Assembly (NCBI RefSeq): GCF_001425205.1
Contig: NZ_LMDW01000012.1
Span: forward strand, 79,584 to 143,583
Direction: 5' to 3'
Length of the DNA stretch: 64,000 bases
From: Variovorax sp. Root411
Lineage (GTDB): Bacteria > Pseudomonadota > Gammaproteobacteria > Burkholderiales > Burkholderiaceae_C
This document shows positions 28,161 through 37,242 of the stretch, in pieces. Position numbers and translations under genes: made by a program. Every line of letters begins with the position of its first letter. The first letter of the stretch is position 1. The notes beneath the pieces are model-generated. The model was not told the DNA's origin. It did no database searches and saw only the letters and a list, made by a program, of their open reading frames with translations.

Positions 28161-29384
28161 GCCCGCGACCATGTCGAAGCGGAACAGCCGGCATTCGATC
28201 GGTCCGTTCCACATCGGCACGCGGCGCGACTCCTTCAATCGCATCTGCCTGGGCAGCTTCAGGTCGGGCGTGAGCACCCAGGCGGTCCAGCCGGCGTAGT
28301 TCTTCTTCCAGTGGGTGGCGAGTTGCGGGAAGAACTCGCCGCCGTCGCCCCCTTCGCCCTGCGCGGTCTGCGCCGATTCGCGCGCGCCGGAGCGGCCCGT
28401 GCCGGCCACGCCGCCCACCTCGATGCGCTCGCCGTACGGCGGGTTGAGCATGATCACGCCGCCCTCGGCCGGGGGCATGCGCTGCAAGGCATCGCCGCCG
28501 CGGAATTCGACCGCTTGCGCGACACCGGCACGCTCGGCATTGCGTTCGGCGAAGTCGACCATGCGGTGCGACACGTCGGAACCGAAGATCGCCACGCTGC
28601 CTTCGTGTACAGCGTCTTCGGCCTCCTGCCTGATCGCGTTCCAGACATGCGCCTGGAACGGCAGCAGTTTTTCAAATCCGAAGCGCCGCAGCGAACCGGC
28701 CGCGATGCCGCGCGCGATCTGCGCCGCCTCGATGGCGATGGTGCCGCTGCCGCAGCAAGGGTCGTACAGCGGCTGCTCCGACACGGCGCCAGTCTCGGGG
28801 TTCCACCAGCCGCTGGCGGCCAGCATGGCGGCGGCCAGGGTTTCCTTCAGTGGGGCGTCGCCCTTGTCCTGGCGCCAGCCACGCTTGAACAGCGGCTCGC
28901 CCGAGGTGTCGATGTAGAGCGTGCAGCTGTCGGTGGTCAGATGCGCGAACACGCGGCAGTCGGGCCACTGGGTCTCGATGCTCGGGCGCACGCCGTTCGC
29001 CTTGGCGCGGAAGCGGTCGGCAATGGCGTCCTTGATGCGCAGGGTGGCGAAGTTCAGGCTCTGCAGCGGGCTGTGCTGGGCGGTGGTCTCGATCTTGAAG
29101 GTCTGCTTCGGCGTGAACCAGATCTCCCAGGCCACGCCGTTGGCGATGGCGTACAGGTCGTTCTCGCTGCGGTAGGGCGCGTGGGCCAGCTCGACCAGCA
29201 CGCGCTGCGCGAGCCGGCAGTGCAGGTTGAGCTTGAGGGCGTCGCGCCAATCGGCGCGCACGCGCACGCCGCCGCGCAGCGTGAGCAGGTATTGCCCGGC
29301 GCGGCCGGTCAGGGCGTGCACCTCCTGGGCGAGGAATTCCTCGACGCCGGCGGCGCAAGGCAGGAAGAAGGAGAGATCGTTCAC
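28146..29384 (-). CDS. THUMP-domain class I RNA methyltransferase (RlmL-N/YcbY-like)
   Basis: About 412 residues from a GTG start. An N-terminal ferredoxin-like plus THUMP part (about 1-155) binds RNA; the C-terminal Rossmann domain carries LYDPCCGSGTIAIEA (SAM binding) and the catalytic VIMLNPPYGERI (NPPY, N6/N2 methylation type). It matches the 23S rRNA m2G2445-type methyltransferase. The longer frame (457 residues, ATG 29519) adds a poorly folded Arg/Trp-rich tail that runs into the divergent gene region. A Gly-rich insert follows the NPPY motif (about 325-355). Confidence 0.93.
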   Translation of the reverse strand: MNDLSFFLPCAAGVEEFLAQEVHALTGRAGQYLLTLRGGVRVRADWRDALKLNLHCRLAQRVLVELAHAPYRSENDLYAIANGVAWEIWFTPKQTFKIETTAQHSPLQSLNFATLRIKDAIADRFRAKANGVRPSIETQWPDCRVFAHLTTDSCTLYIDTSGEPLFKRGWRQDKGDAPLKETLAAAMLAASGWWNPETGAVSEQPLYDPCCGSGTIAIEAAQIARGIAAGSLRRFGFEKLLPFQAHVWNAIRQEAEDAVHEGSVAIFGSDVSHRMVDFAERNAERAGVAQAVEFRGGDALQRMPPAEGGVIMLNPPYGERIEVGGVAGTGRSGARESAQTAQGEGGDGGEFFPQLATHWKKNYAGWTAWVLTPDLKLPRQMRLKESRRVPMWNGPIECRLFRFDMVAGSARK

Positions 29385-29567
29385 GGAAAGCTGGCCATCG
29401 GGAAGCCCGACTACGGGCCTCCATTGTCGCCGCGCCAGGCACCTTCTCCATAGGGTCGATTGCCAACGCCCCGCAACCCCGGCCGCGCCGGGCTGGCACG
29501 GGCCGTGCTGTGCTGTCATCGCTTCCGATATATGCTCCGCGCACAGGCCGCCCCGCCCTGTCTCCCG

Positions 29568-30149
29568 ATGTCCGCAGACGCATCCTCCTCACCCCTCGCC
29601 GCCCCGCGCTTCGACCCGCTCGCGATGGCGCTGCACTGGCTGCTCGCGGCCCTGATCGTGGGCTCGTTCGGCGTCGGGCTCTACATGACGGGTCTGCCCT
29701 TCTCGCCGCAGCGCCTGAAGATCTACAGCTGGCACAAGTGGGCGGGCGTCACGATCCTCGCGCTCTCGGCGCTGCGGCTGCTGTGGCGGCTCGGGCATCG
29801 TCCACCGGCGCTCCCGCCCGGCATGTCGGCGCTCCAGCTGGCGAGCTACCGCATCAGCCACACGCTGATGTACCTGCTGTTCTTCGCGGTGCCGCTGTCC
29901 GGCTGGGCCTACAGCTCGGCCATGGGCATGCCGGTGGCGTGGTTCGGCGTGCTGCCGCTGCCCGACTTCGTGCCGGTCGACCACGCCTTCGCCGAAGCGG
30001 TGCTGCAGCCACTGCACCGCAACTGCGCCTTCGTGCTGGCGGGCGCCGCGCTGCTGCACGTGGCGGCGGTGCTCAAGCATCACTGGATCGACCGCGACGA
30101 TCTTCTGCAACGCATGTGGCCCGGGCCACGCAAGGAATCCGATCAATGA
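29568..30149 (+). CDS. Cytochrome b561 (diheme membrane protein)
   Basis: 193 residues, four hydrophobic spans. Heme-ligand-type His appear in ALHWLLA, SWHKWAG, ISHTLMY and in the final LLHVAAVLKHH. It likely passes electrons from the quinone pool to the periplasm. The stop overlaps the first YceI gene (ATGA). In E. coli the homologous yceJ-yceI pair is also linked. The chosen start is MSADASSS. Confidence 0.93.
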   Translation: MSADASSSPLAAPRFDPLAMALHWLLAALIVGSFGVGLYMTGLPFSPQRLKIYSWHKWAGVTILALSALRLLWRLGHRPPALPPGMSALQLASYRISHTLMYLLFFAVPLSGWAYSSAMGMPVAWFGVLPLPDFVPVDHAFAEAVLQPLHRNCAFVLAGAALLHVAAVLKHHWIDRDDLLQRMWPGPRKESDQ

Positions 30150-30736
30150 AGCGCCTGTTTTTCCCTCTCGCGCCGTCTCTCGCGGCGCTGGCCTTCGCCA
30201 CCACGGCGCTGCCGGCCGGCGCCGAGCCTGCGGCCGCGAAGCTCGTGGCGGACAAGAGCCAGATCGTGTTTGTCAGCAAGCAGATGGGCGTACCGGTGGA
30301 GGGCACGTTCAAGAAGTTCGATGCGCAGGTGGCCTTCGACCCGAAGAAGCCCGAGGGCGGCACCGTCGCGCTGCAGATCGACACGGCCAGCGCCGGCTTC
30401 GGCGTCCCGATGAGCGACGCCGAACTGCCCAAGCAGCCGTGGTTCGACGCCGCGCACTTCCCGCAGGCGAGCTTCCAGTCGAGCGCCATCAAGGCACTGG
30501 GCGACGGCAAGTTCGAGATGGCGGGCAAGCTCACCATCAAGGGCATCGCCAAATACGTGACGGTGCCCGTCAGCATCGCCGCGGCCGGCGGCAAGGACGC
30601 GGTGGCCACCGGAAGCTTTACGATCCAGCGGCTCGACTACAAGGTGGGCGACGGCGAATGGACCGACACCTCCATGGTCGGCAACGAAGTGCAGGTGCGC
30701 TTCAAGTTCACGCTCGCGGGCTTCGGGGCACTGTGA
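30146..30736 (+). CDS. YceI-family periplasmic lipocalin-like protein 1
   Basis: 196 residues with a signal peptide (about 1-26). The mature YceI beta-barrel has FKKFDAQVAFDPKKPEGG and the typical ELPKQPWFDAAHFPQASF motif. Family members bind isoprenoid quinones or other apolar ligands. Coupled by overlap to the cytochrome b561 gene and followed by a second YceI gene. Confidence 0.94.
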   Translation: MKRLFFPLAPSLAALAFATTALPAGAEPAAAKLVADKSQIVFVSKQMGVPVEGTFKKFDAQVAFDPKKPEGGTVALQIDTASAGFGVPMSDAELPKQPWFDAAHFPQASFQSSAIKALGDGKFEMAGKLTIKGIAKYVTVPVSIAAAGGKDAVATGSFTIQRLDYKVGDGEWTDTSMVGNEVQVRFKFTLAGFGAL

Positions 30737-30807
30737 AGCGCCTGGCTGGCCAGCCCTCTCCTTCTCCTCACTCATTTCCCTCTTTCATGCCCCACACATC
30801 CAACGCC

Positions 30808-31446
30808 ATGAAAAAGCTTCTTCTCGCCACGGCGCTGTCGGCCGCCGCATTCACCGGCGCCATGGCGCAGCAGCAACAGCAACCGGGATTCGCACCGGCC
30901 GTGGCCGCCAAGCCCGCAGGCGGACCGGCGAAGAACGCCAACTACGTGGTCGACCCCACGCACACCTTCGTGATGTACGAGATGGGCCACTACGGCACCA
31001 CCACCAACCGCGGACGCTTCAGCACCAAGGACGGTTCGGTGCTGATCGACGGCACCGGCGCCAGCGGCAAGGTCGACATCACGATGGACATCAGCTCCGT
31101 GAACACCGGCGTCGATCTGCTCAACCGCCATGTGCAGAGCAAGGACTTCTTCAACGTGGCCGAGTTTCCGACCGGCCGCTTCGTGGCCGACCGCATCGAT
31201 TTCAGCGGCGGCAAGGTGGTCGACGTGCCCGGCACACTCACGCTGATGGGCCAGACCAGGCCGGTGACGCTGAAGGCCGTGCGCTTCAACTGCTACCTGA
31301 GTCCGCTGATCAACCGCCAGGTGTGCGGCGGCGATTTCGAGACCACGGTGGAGCGCAGCGACTGGGGCATCACCTGGGGGCTGAACTTCGGCTTCGAGAA
31401 CAAGGTGAAGCTGCTGGTGCAGGTCGAAGCGGTCAACGTGCAATGA
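30808..31446 (+). CDS. YceI-family periplasmic lipocalin-like protein 2
   Basis: 212 residues. Signal peptide MKKLLLATALSAAAFTGAMA, then a Gln-rich stretch and the YceI barrel (VVDPTHTFVMYEMGHYG, KDFFNVAEFPTGRF, LTLMGQTRPVTL). It differs from the first copy, so the tandem pair is old or acquired separately. Two Cys in the C-terminal half (FNCYLSPLINRQVCGG) could bridge. An ATG 21 bases upstream is an alternative start. Last gene of the operon. Confidence 0.93.
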   Translation: MKKLLLATALSAAAFTGAMAQQQQQPGFAPAVAAKPAGGPAKNANYVVDPTHTFVMYEMGHYGTTTNRGRFSTKDGSVLIDGTGASGKVDITMDISSVNTGVDLLNRHVQSKDFFNVAEFPTGRFVADRIDFSGGKVVDVPGTLTLMGQTRPVTLKAVRFNCYLSPLINRQVCGGDFETTVERSDWGITWGLNFGFENKVKLLVQVEAVNVQ

Positions 31447-31483
31447 CACCACTGCCCGGTCTCGCCGGCGCTACGGGCGCCAG

Positions 31484-33085
31484 CTAGAGCAGGCTCTCCG
31501 GCGTCAGCGGCGCCAGCAGTTCGAGCATGGTCCGGTCCCAGAAGCCGGAGTCGGGCTCCTCGGTCAGCACGGTGATCTTGCCGGCGTCCTCGCTGACCCA
31601 TTCGATGCGCGACTCGTTGCTGCCCTCGGCAAAGCGCAGCCGGTAGGCGCCCTGCTGCTTGAGCACGTCGATGAGTTTCAGCGCCTGCTGCGCCATCTCG
31701 GGGCTGTGGATGATCAGCCCGATCTCGGTGTTGGCCGACTCCGAGCGCGGGTCGAAATTCATCGAGCCGACGAACAGCGTGCGCCGGTCGATCACGGCCG
31801 ACTTGGCATGCAGCCTGCCCACCGACGTGCCGAACAGGCCCAACCGCACGCTGCGCCGGGTGCGCGTGGAGCTCAGCTCGTAGAGGTCGGCGCCGAGCTT
31901 GAGCATGTCGGGCCGGTAGCGGCGGTAGGCGGTGTGCACCAGCGGCTCGTCGGTGGCGGCCAGCGAATTGGTAACGACGCTGATCTTCACGTTGCGGTTG
32001 CGGATCTCGCGCATCACCTCCAGCCCCGTGGCGCCCGGGATCAGATAGGGCGAGACGATGGTCACCTCGGAGCGCGCGCGGCGCATCTGCTCGACCACGT
32101 TGTAGCGCACGCTGTCGACGTCGAGCAGCGGCACGCCGCCGTAGGAGGCGGTCTTGCCGATCACGCGCTCGGGCGAATCGGCATAGGCCTCGGCGATGGT
32201 CCAGATCAGGTCGAGCTTGCCGGCGTCCAGGTCTTCCACCATCGGGCTGTAGCCGAGCAGGTCGTTGGGCGCGGGCTTCGGCGGCGGCGGCGTGGTGTCG
32301 GGGCCGGTGGCCACGTCGAAGCGGCGCCGCAGCTCTTCGGCCGACAGCTCGCTGCGCACCACCGACTGGATCGGCCGCACGTAGATGCTGTTCCAGTACT
32401 GGTCGAACAGGCTGCCCAGCCGCGGAATGAGCGCGCCGGTGACGAAGGTGTCGAGGTCGAGAAAATTCTCGCCCGCGGTGCGCGTGAAGTACTGGTTGCC
32501 AATGTTGCGCCCGCCCGCCACCGCCATCGCGCCGTCGGCGATGAACAGCTTGTTGTGCATGCGCCGGTTGACGCGGCTGAAGTCGAACAGCGAGGCGGTG
32601 AAGCGCTTGAGCAGGCTGCTGCGCCCGGCCGGGAACGGGTTGAACAGGCGCAGCTCGACGTTGGGCGTGGCGGCGAAGCCGAGCAGCAACTCGTCTTCAC
32701 CGGAGGTGTAGAGATCGTCCATCAACACGCGCACGCGCACGCCGCGCTGGGCGGCGTCGCGCAGGGTGCGCAGCAGGTAGCGGCCGGTCTCGTCGTTCTC
32801 GATCTGGTAGTACTGCACGTCGAGCGTGCGCTGGGCGCGGCGGGCCAACTGGATGCGGGTGTCGAAGGCAAAGTCACCACCCGGCATCAAGCGAAAGCCG
32901 CTCAGGTCGGGGTCGGGCTGGGAAGCCAGCGCGAGCTTGCCGAGGGCGGTGTCGGCCGAGACGCCCATGGCCTTGGTGGGTGCGCGCGGGGCCTCGTCGG
33001 GCAGGGTGGCGCAGCCGGAAAACAGCAGCACCGCCGCCATGACGCAAGCCCAATGCCCACAGCGAGACAGCAGGCGGCTCTTCAT
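31484..33085 (-). CDS. Phospholipase D-family lipoprotein (cardiolipin synthase C-like)
   Basis: 533 residues. A signal peptide with lipobox LFSGC predicts lipid attachment at Cys25. Two HKD motifs are present: H177/K179/D184 (MHNKLFIADG) and H426/K428/D433 (LHAKSAVID). It resembles ClsC/YmdC, which makes cardiolipin by phosphatidyl transfer, though an exported lipoprotein form could hydrolyse phospholipid or DNA instead. The start is 10 bases after rpoN, so it ends the lptA-lptB-rpoN operon, where many relatives have hpf. Confidence 0.92.
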   Translation of the reverse strand: MKSRLLSRCGHWACVMAAVLLFSGCATLPDEAPRAPTKAMGVSADTALGKLALASQPDPDLSGFRLMPGGDFAFDTRIQLARRAQRTLDVQYYQIENDETGRYLLRTLRDAAQRGVRVRVLMDDLYTSGEDELLLGFAATPNVELRLFNPFPAGRSSLLKRFTASLFDFSRVNRRMHNKLFIADGAMAVAGGRNIGNQYFTRTAGENFLDLDTFVTGALIPRLGSLFDQYWNSIYVRPIQSVVRSELSAEELRRRFDVATGPDTTPPPPKPAPNDLLGYSPMVEDLDAGKLDLIWTIAEAYADSPERVIGKTASYGGVPLLDVDSVRYNVVEQMRRARSEVTIVSPYLIPGATGLEVMREIRNRNVKISVVTNSLAATDEPLVHTAYRRYRPDMLKLGADLYELSSTRTRRSVRLGLFGTSVGRLHAKSAVIDRRTLFVGSMNFDPRSESANTEIGLIIHSPEMAQQALKLIDVLKQQGAYRLRFAEGSNESRIEWVSEDAGKITVLTEEPDSGFWDRTMLELLAPLTPESLL

Positions 33086-33095
33086 CGTCCGGCTT

Positions 33096-34673
33096 CTAGA
33101 GTGCCTTGCGCAGGTTGGCCGGCGCGATCCGCAATGCTTCGCGGTACTTGGCCACGGTGCGCCGCGCGCACTCGATGCCCTGCTCTTTCAGCATCTCGGA
33201 GATCTGGCTGTCCGACAGCGGCTTCTTGATGCTCTCGGAGCTCACGAACTGCTTGATCAGCGCACGCACCGCAGTGCTCGACGCATTGCCGCCGGTCTCG
33301 GTGCCCAGCGCCGAACCGAAGAAGTACTTGAGCTCGACCGTGCCGAAAGGCGTGGACATGTACTTCGCGGTAGTCACGCGCGAGATGGTCGATTCGTGCA
33401 GGCCCAGCTCGTCGGCGATCTCGCGCAGCACCAGCGGGCGCATGGCGAGCTCGCCGTGCACGAAGTAGCTCTTCTGCCGCTCGACGATGGCATTGCTCAC
33501 GCGCAGGATGGTGTCGAAGCGCTGCTGGATGTTCTTGATGAACCAGCGCGCCTCCTGCAGCCGCTGCGACAGCGCCTGGCTGCCCTCGCCCTTGTGCGAC
33601 TTGAGCGCGCCGGCGTAGATGTCGTGCACGCGCAGGCGCGGCATCACCTCGGGGTTCAACATGACGCGGAACTTCACGTTGGTGCCGCGGCCGGTCTTGG
33701 TGACGATCACGTCGGGAATGACGATGTTGCGCTCGACGTCGACGAAGCGCCGGCCCGGCTTGGGCTCCAGCCGCGCGATGATCTGCAGCGCCGAGCGCAC
33801 CAGCTCCTCGCTGCTGCGGGTGAGCGTGGCCAGGCGCTTGAAATCGCGGCGCGCAAGCAGCTCCATCGGCTGCTTGCAGACGGTGATGGCGGTCTTGCGG
33901 ACCAGCGCCTCTTCGTCGGTCTCGTCCTCGCTGGCCATGGCCCGCAGCTGGATGCCCAGGCATTCGCCGAGGTCGCGCGCGCCCACGCCCGCGGGCTCCA
34001 GGCTCTGCAGCAGGCCGAGCGCCACCTGGAAGTGATGCACGAGGTCGTCGAACTGGTCGTTGTCGTCGCCGGCCAGGCCCGAGGCCAGAGCCGGCAGCGA
34101 GTCTTCGAGGTAGCCGTCGTCGTTGAGCGATTCGATGAGAAAGCGCAGCGCAGCGCTGTCGTTCTCGTTCAGCCGCAGGCTCAGCGCCTGGCGGTGCAGG
34201 AACGACTGCAGCGACTCCTGGCTGCGCGCGAGTTCGGTGGCGTCGGCGCGTTCGTCGTCGCCCAGGTTGTTCTGGCGCGCGGGCGCGTCGCTGCCCCACT
34301 CGCTGTCATCGGGCGCCGCCATGTCGACGGTGCCGTCGCCTTCCCAGTCGGGCTCGCGCTCGGTGATCTCGGCGGCCGGCCCGTCGGTATCTGCCGTGGT
34401 CGTGCTGGTGGTCTCGGCGGGCGCGCTGGCGGCCGGAGGCGCGAAGTCGCTCTCGCCCTCATCGCGCGGCACCGGCGCATCGGCCGTGTCGAGCCCGAAT
34501 TCCTCGCGCGCCGCTTCTTCCGCGGTGCGTTCGAGGAACGGGTTCTCGTCGAGCATCTGCTCCACTTCCTGGCTCAGTTCGAGCGTGGAAAGCTGGAGCA
34601 GCCGAATGGACTGCTGCAGCTGTGGCGTCAACGCCAGATGCTGCGAGACGCGAAGGGACAGCCCTTGCTTCAT
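33096..34673 (-). CDS. rpoN: RNA polymerase sigma-54 factor
   Basis: 525 residues. The Gln/Leu-rich activator-responsive region I lies at 1-50, then an acidic Ala/Thr-rich region II (about 55-180), the core-binding domain, a helix-turn-helix (around LGLHESTISRVT) and the diagnostic RpoN box ARRTVAKYRE (503-512) near the end. It directs transcription from -24/-12 promoters that need ATP-driven activators. It lies downstream of lptB, separated by an interspersed repeat. Confidence 0.98.
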   Translation of the reverse strand: MKQGLSLRVSQHLALTPQLQQSIRLLQLSTLELSQEVEQMLDENPFLERTAEEAAREEFGLDTADAPVPRDEGESDFAPPAASAPAETTSTTTADTDGPAAEITEREPDWEGDGTVDMAAPDDSEWGSDAPARQNNLGDDERADATELARSQESLQSFLHRQALSLRLNENDSAALRFLIESLNDDGYLEDSLPALASGLAGDDNDQFDDLVHHFQVALGLLQSLEPAGVGARDLGECLGIQLRAMASEDETDEEALVRKTAITVCKQPMELLARRDFKRLATLTRSSEELVRSALQIIARLEPKPGRRFVDVERNIVIPDVIVTKTGRGTNVKFRVMLNPEVMPRLRVHDIYAGALKSHKGEGSQALSQRLQEARWFIKNIQQRFDTILRVSNAIVERQKSYFVHGELAMRPLVLREIADELGLHESTISRVTTAKYMSTPFGTVELKYFFGSALGTETGGNASSTAVRALIKQFVSSESIKKPLSDSQISEMLKEQGIECARRTVAKYREALRIAPANLRKAL

Positions 34674-34683
34674 GAGGAAATGG

Positions 34684-34733
34684 CTCCCCCCCAGGCTGCG
34701 CGCTTCGCGCTACGCCAACCCCCTACCGGGGGC
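34684..34733. repeat. Interspersed CCCCCAGGCTTCGCG repeat, copy 2
   Basis: Similar to 12176-12229: CCCCCCAGGCTGCGCGC at one end and CTACCGGGGGC at the other. A further GC-rich hairpin (GGCCGGCCGC through GCGGCGGCC) follows to about 34790. It occupies most of the lptB-rpoN gap and may reduce read-through between the two. Confidence 0.6.
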
Positions 34734-34827
34734 GGGCCGGCCGCTTCGGGCGGCCGTGCGCGGCGGCCCCCGCGAGGAAGCTCCGCGCGGACGGTGGCCA
34801 CGATGATCCTTGACCCTCGCCGCACGA

Positions 34828-35622
34828 TCACATCCGGAAGTGTTCGCCCAGGTACACCCTGCGTACTTCGGCGTTGTCGACGATCTCCGAGGGTGTGCCT
34901 TGTGCCAGCACATGCCCGTCGCTGATGATGAACGCGTGATCGCAGATGCCCAGCGTTTCACGCACGTTGTGGTCGGTGATGAGCACGCCGATGCCGCGCT
35001 CCTTCAGGAAGCTGATGATCCGCTGGATTTCGATCACCGCGATCGGGTCGATGCCGGCGAAGGGCTCGTCCAGCAGGATGAAGCGCGGCTGGGTGGCCAG
35101 CGCGCGCGCGATCTCGACGCGGCGGCGCTCGCCGCCCGACAGTGCGAGCGCAGGCGAATCGCGCAGGTGGTCCACCCGCAGGTCGGCCAGCAGCTCGGAC
35201 AGGCGCTCTTCAATGTGCTGCTTCGACAGCGGCGCCATCTTGCCGTTGGCATCGGGCTCGCTCTGGAGCTCGAGCACGGCGCGCACGTTTTCCTCGACCG
35301 TGAGCTTGCGGAAGATCGAGGCTTCCTGCGGCAGATAGCTCAGGCCCATGCGGGCGCGGCGGTGGATCGGCATGTGCGCGATGGGCTCGCCGTCGATGGT
35401 GATGTCGCCCGCATCGGCGCGCACCAGCCCCACGATCATGTAGAACGAGGTGGTCTTGCCCGCGCCGTTCGGCCCGAGCAGCCCGACGACTTCGCCCTTC
35501 TGCACGTCGAGCGAGACGTCCTTCACGACCGTGCGGCTGCCATAGCTCTTCTTCAGGCCGCGCGCGACCAGGCGGCTGCCCGGCGTGCTGTTGGCGTCCT
35601 GCGATACAACGGATTCGATCAC
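34828..35622 (-). CDS. lptB: LPS export ABC ATPase LptB
   Basis: 264 residues. Walker A is GPNGAGKTT, the signature [15 protein letters not shown] and Walker [13 protein letters not shown], followed by a switch His in [11 protein letters not shown]. It powers lipopolysaccharide extraction from the inner membrane with LptF/G. The start is a GTG (35622) that overlaps the lptA stop by four bases (GTGA). Membrane partners are not in this window. Confidence 0.97.
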   Translation of the reverse strand: MIESVVSQDANSTPGSRLVARGLKKSYGSRTVVKDVSLDVQKGEVVGLLGPNGAGKTTSFYMIVGLVRADAGDITIDGEPIAHMPIHRRARMGLSYLPQEASIFRKLTVEENVRAVLELQSEPDANGKMAPLSKQHIEERLSELLADLRVDHLRDSPALALSGGERRRVEIARALATQPRFILLDEPFAGIDPIAVIEIQRIISFLKERGIGVLITDHNVRETLGICDHAFIISDGHVLAQGTPSEIVDNAEVRRVYLGEHFRM

Positions 35623-36341
35623 TTGCGGGTTTCTCCCTCGTCACCGAGCGTGGTGCTCGGGCGCAGGCCCTTGCCGGGCGCGGGGGTGGGAGCCGGCGGC
35701 GGCGCCTTGGCACCGGCCGGAGCCGAGGCGCCCGCAGCGGGTGCACCCGGCGCGGTCGCGGCCTTGGGGGTCAGGATGGTCTTCACGCGGCCGCCCTGGG
35801 ACGACGCGTTGACGGCGGTGTTCGGCGGCACGGTGGAACCGTTGACCGTGTAGGTGTCGTTGCTCTGGTCGTAGACGATCAGCGCGCCCTGGCTTTCGTC
35901 GTTCGGCGTGGCGCCGATCAGGCGGCGCATCGTGGCGTTGCGGATGAACTTGACGTTGTCGGCGCGGCTGTCGTACTCGATGACGTCGGATTCGCCCTCG
36001 ATCCACTCGTCGGGCGCATTGCGCTTCTGCTTGTAGTAGGCCCGCTTGCCGGGCGCCGCGGTGACCACGCCGTACTGGTAGCCCTCGGCGTCCTGGCGCA
36101 CGTCCAGCCGCGCGCCGCGGATGATGATCGTGCCCTTTGTTACCAGAACGTTACCAGTGAACACGCTGGTCTGCTTCAGGTCGTCGTAGCGCATCGAGTC
36201 GGACTCGATGTTCATCGGCTTGGCGCGGTCGGCGGTCTCGGCCACGGCGCCCGAGGCAAAGCCGGCCAGCAACAGCGCGCCAGCGGCCAGGCGGCCGATG
36301 CGACGAAGGAAGGAAGTGGTGGGGTGAGAGTGCAATGTCAT
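35619..36341 (-). CDS. lptA: Periplasmic LPS bridge protein LptA
   Basis: 240 residues from the chosen ATG (an upstream ATG adds eight). Signal peptide to about residue 34, then the OstA-type beta-jellyroll with [15 protein letters not shown] and [12 protein letters not shown]. It carries LPS across the periplasm. The last 55 residues are Ala/Pro-rich and disordered, longer than in E. coli LptA. No lptC gene lies upstream, where it is usual; dsbA is there instead. Confidence 0.93.
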   Translation of the reverse strand: MTLHSHPTTSFLRRIGRLAAGALLLAGFASGAVAETADRAKPMNIESDSMRYDDLKQTSVFTGNVLVTKGTIIIRGARLDVRQDAEGYQYGVVTAAPGKRAYYKQKRNAPDEWIEGESDVIEYDSRADNVKFIRNATMRRLIGATPNDESQGALIVYDQSNDTYTVNGSTVPPNTAVNASSQGGRVKTILTPKAATAPGAPAAGASAPAGAKAPPPAPTPAPGKGLRPSTTLGDEGETRK

Positions 36342-36404
36342 AGAGGCACGAAACTTGCTCGGCATTGTATGCGGCTGATTGCGTCAGCCCCGCACGCACA
36401 GATG

Positions 36405-36427
36405 AAAAAGCCCGCCGAAGCGGGCTT
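36405..36427 (-). terminator. Rho-independent terminator after dsbA
   Basis: On the minus strand AAGCCCGC, loop TTCG and GCGGGCTT are followed by a T-run. It sits between dsbA and lptA and so separates the two operons. Confidence 0.85.
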
Positions 36428-36450
36428 GACGTTCCTTCTGGCTCTGGGGG

Positions 36451-37098
36451 TCAGCCCTTCCTTGCTTCGCCGACCAGATAGTTCACGACCTGAAGCACTT
36501 TGGTCATGTTGCCGGCGGTTTCCCCATCCACATACCAGCGCCCGGCCACGGCCATCGCCGGCACGCCGGCGACCTTGTAGGCGTCGGTCATCTGCGAGGC
36601 GCGCTTGGCCTTGCTGGCCACGCCGAACGAGGTGAAGACTTCCTTGAACTTGGCGCCGTCCAGGCCATTGGCCGCAGCCCAGGCAATGATGTTGGCGTCT
36701 CCGTTCACGTTCTGGCGCTGTGCGTGGATCGCGTTGAAGACCTTCGGCTGGAATTCGTCGACCTTGCCCATGGCCTCGAGCGCGTAGTACAGGCGCTGCT
36801 TGGCCTCGACGTCGTTGCCCACGAAGGGCACGGGGATGCGGCGGAATGCCACTTCCTTTGGCACGGTCTTGACCCAGGCTTCCAGCGCCGGCTCGAAGTC
36901 GTTGCAGTGCGGGCAGTTGTACGAGAAGAACTCGACCACTTCTATCTTGCCGGCGGGCGCGTCGACCGGCACGCGCTTGTCGAGCACCAGGTACTCGGTG
37001 CCGGCCTTGGGCGCACGCGCCTGGGCGTGTGCGGTGTTGCCAGCCAGCGAAAGCAGGCCCAGCGAAGTGGCGGCCAGCGAAAAGTCACGACGTTTCAT
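36451..37098 (-). CDS. dsbA: Thiol:disulfide interchange protein DsbA
   Basis: 215 residues. The signal MKRRDFSLAATSLGL carries two Arg followed by D-F, like a Tat signal, unusual for a Dsb protein but seen in related bacteria. The thioredoxin-fold redox site is CPHC (62-65) in FSYNCPHCND, with the cis-Pro region VAGVPAMAV. It oxidises thiols in periplasmic proteins. The gene lies downstream of argS and the SPOR-protein gene on the same strand and ends in a clear terminator. Confidence 0.95.
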   Translation of the reverse strand: MKRRDFSLAATSLGLLSLAGNTAHAQARAPKAGTEYLVLDKRVPVDAPAGKIEVVEFFSYNCPHCNDFEPALEAWVKTVPKEVAFRRIPVPFVGNDVEAKQRLYYALEAMGKVDEFQPKVFNAIHAQRQNVNGDANIIAWAAANGLDGAKFKEVFTSFGVASKAKRASQMTDAYKVAGVPAMAVAGRWYVDGETAGNMTKVLQVVNYLVGEARKG

Positions 37099-37242
37099 TG
37101 AAAGAGTTCTCCAGTTGTACGGCTGACTGAGCCGGCGCACGGCGGGGAGTTCCCCCGCACCCGGCGCGCCCAGGGCGACGATGAATGGTGGCGGCAAATG
37201 CCGCGGCGCGAAGCTTAAGGGCTATTCGTGGCGGCCGCCGGG

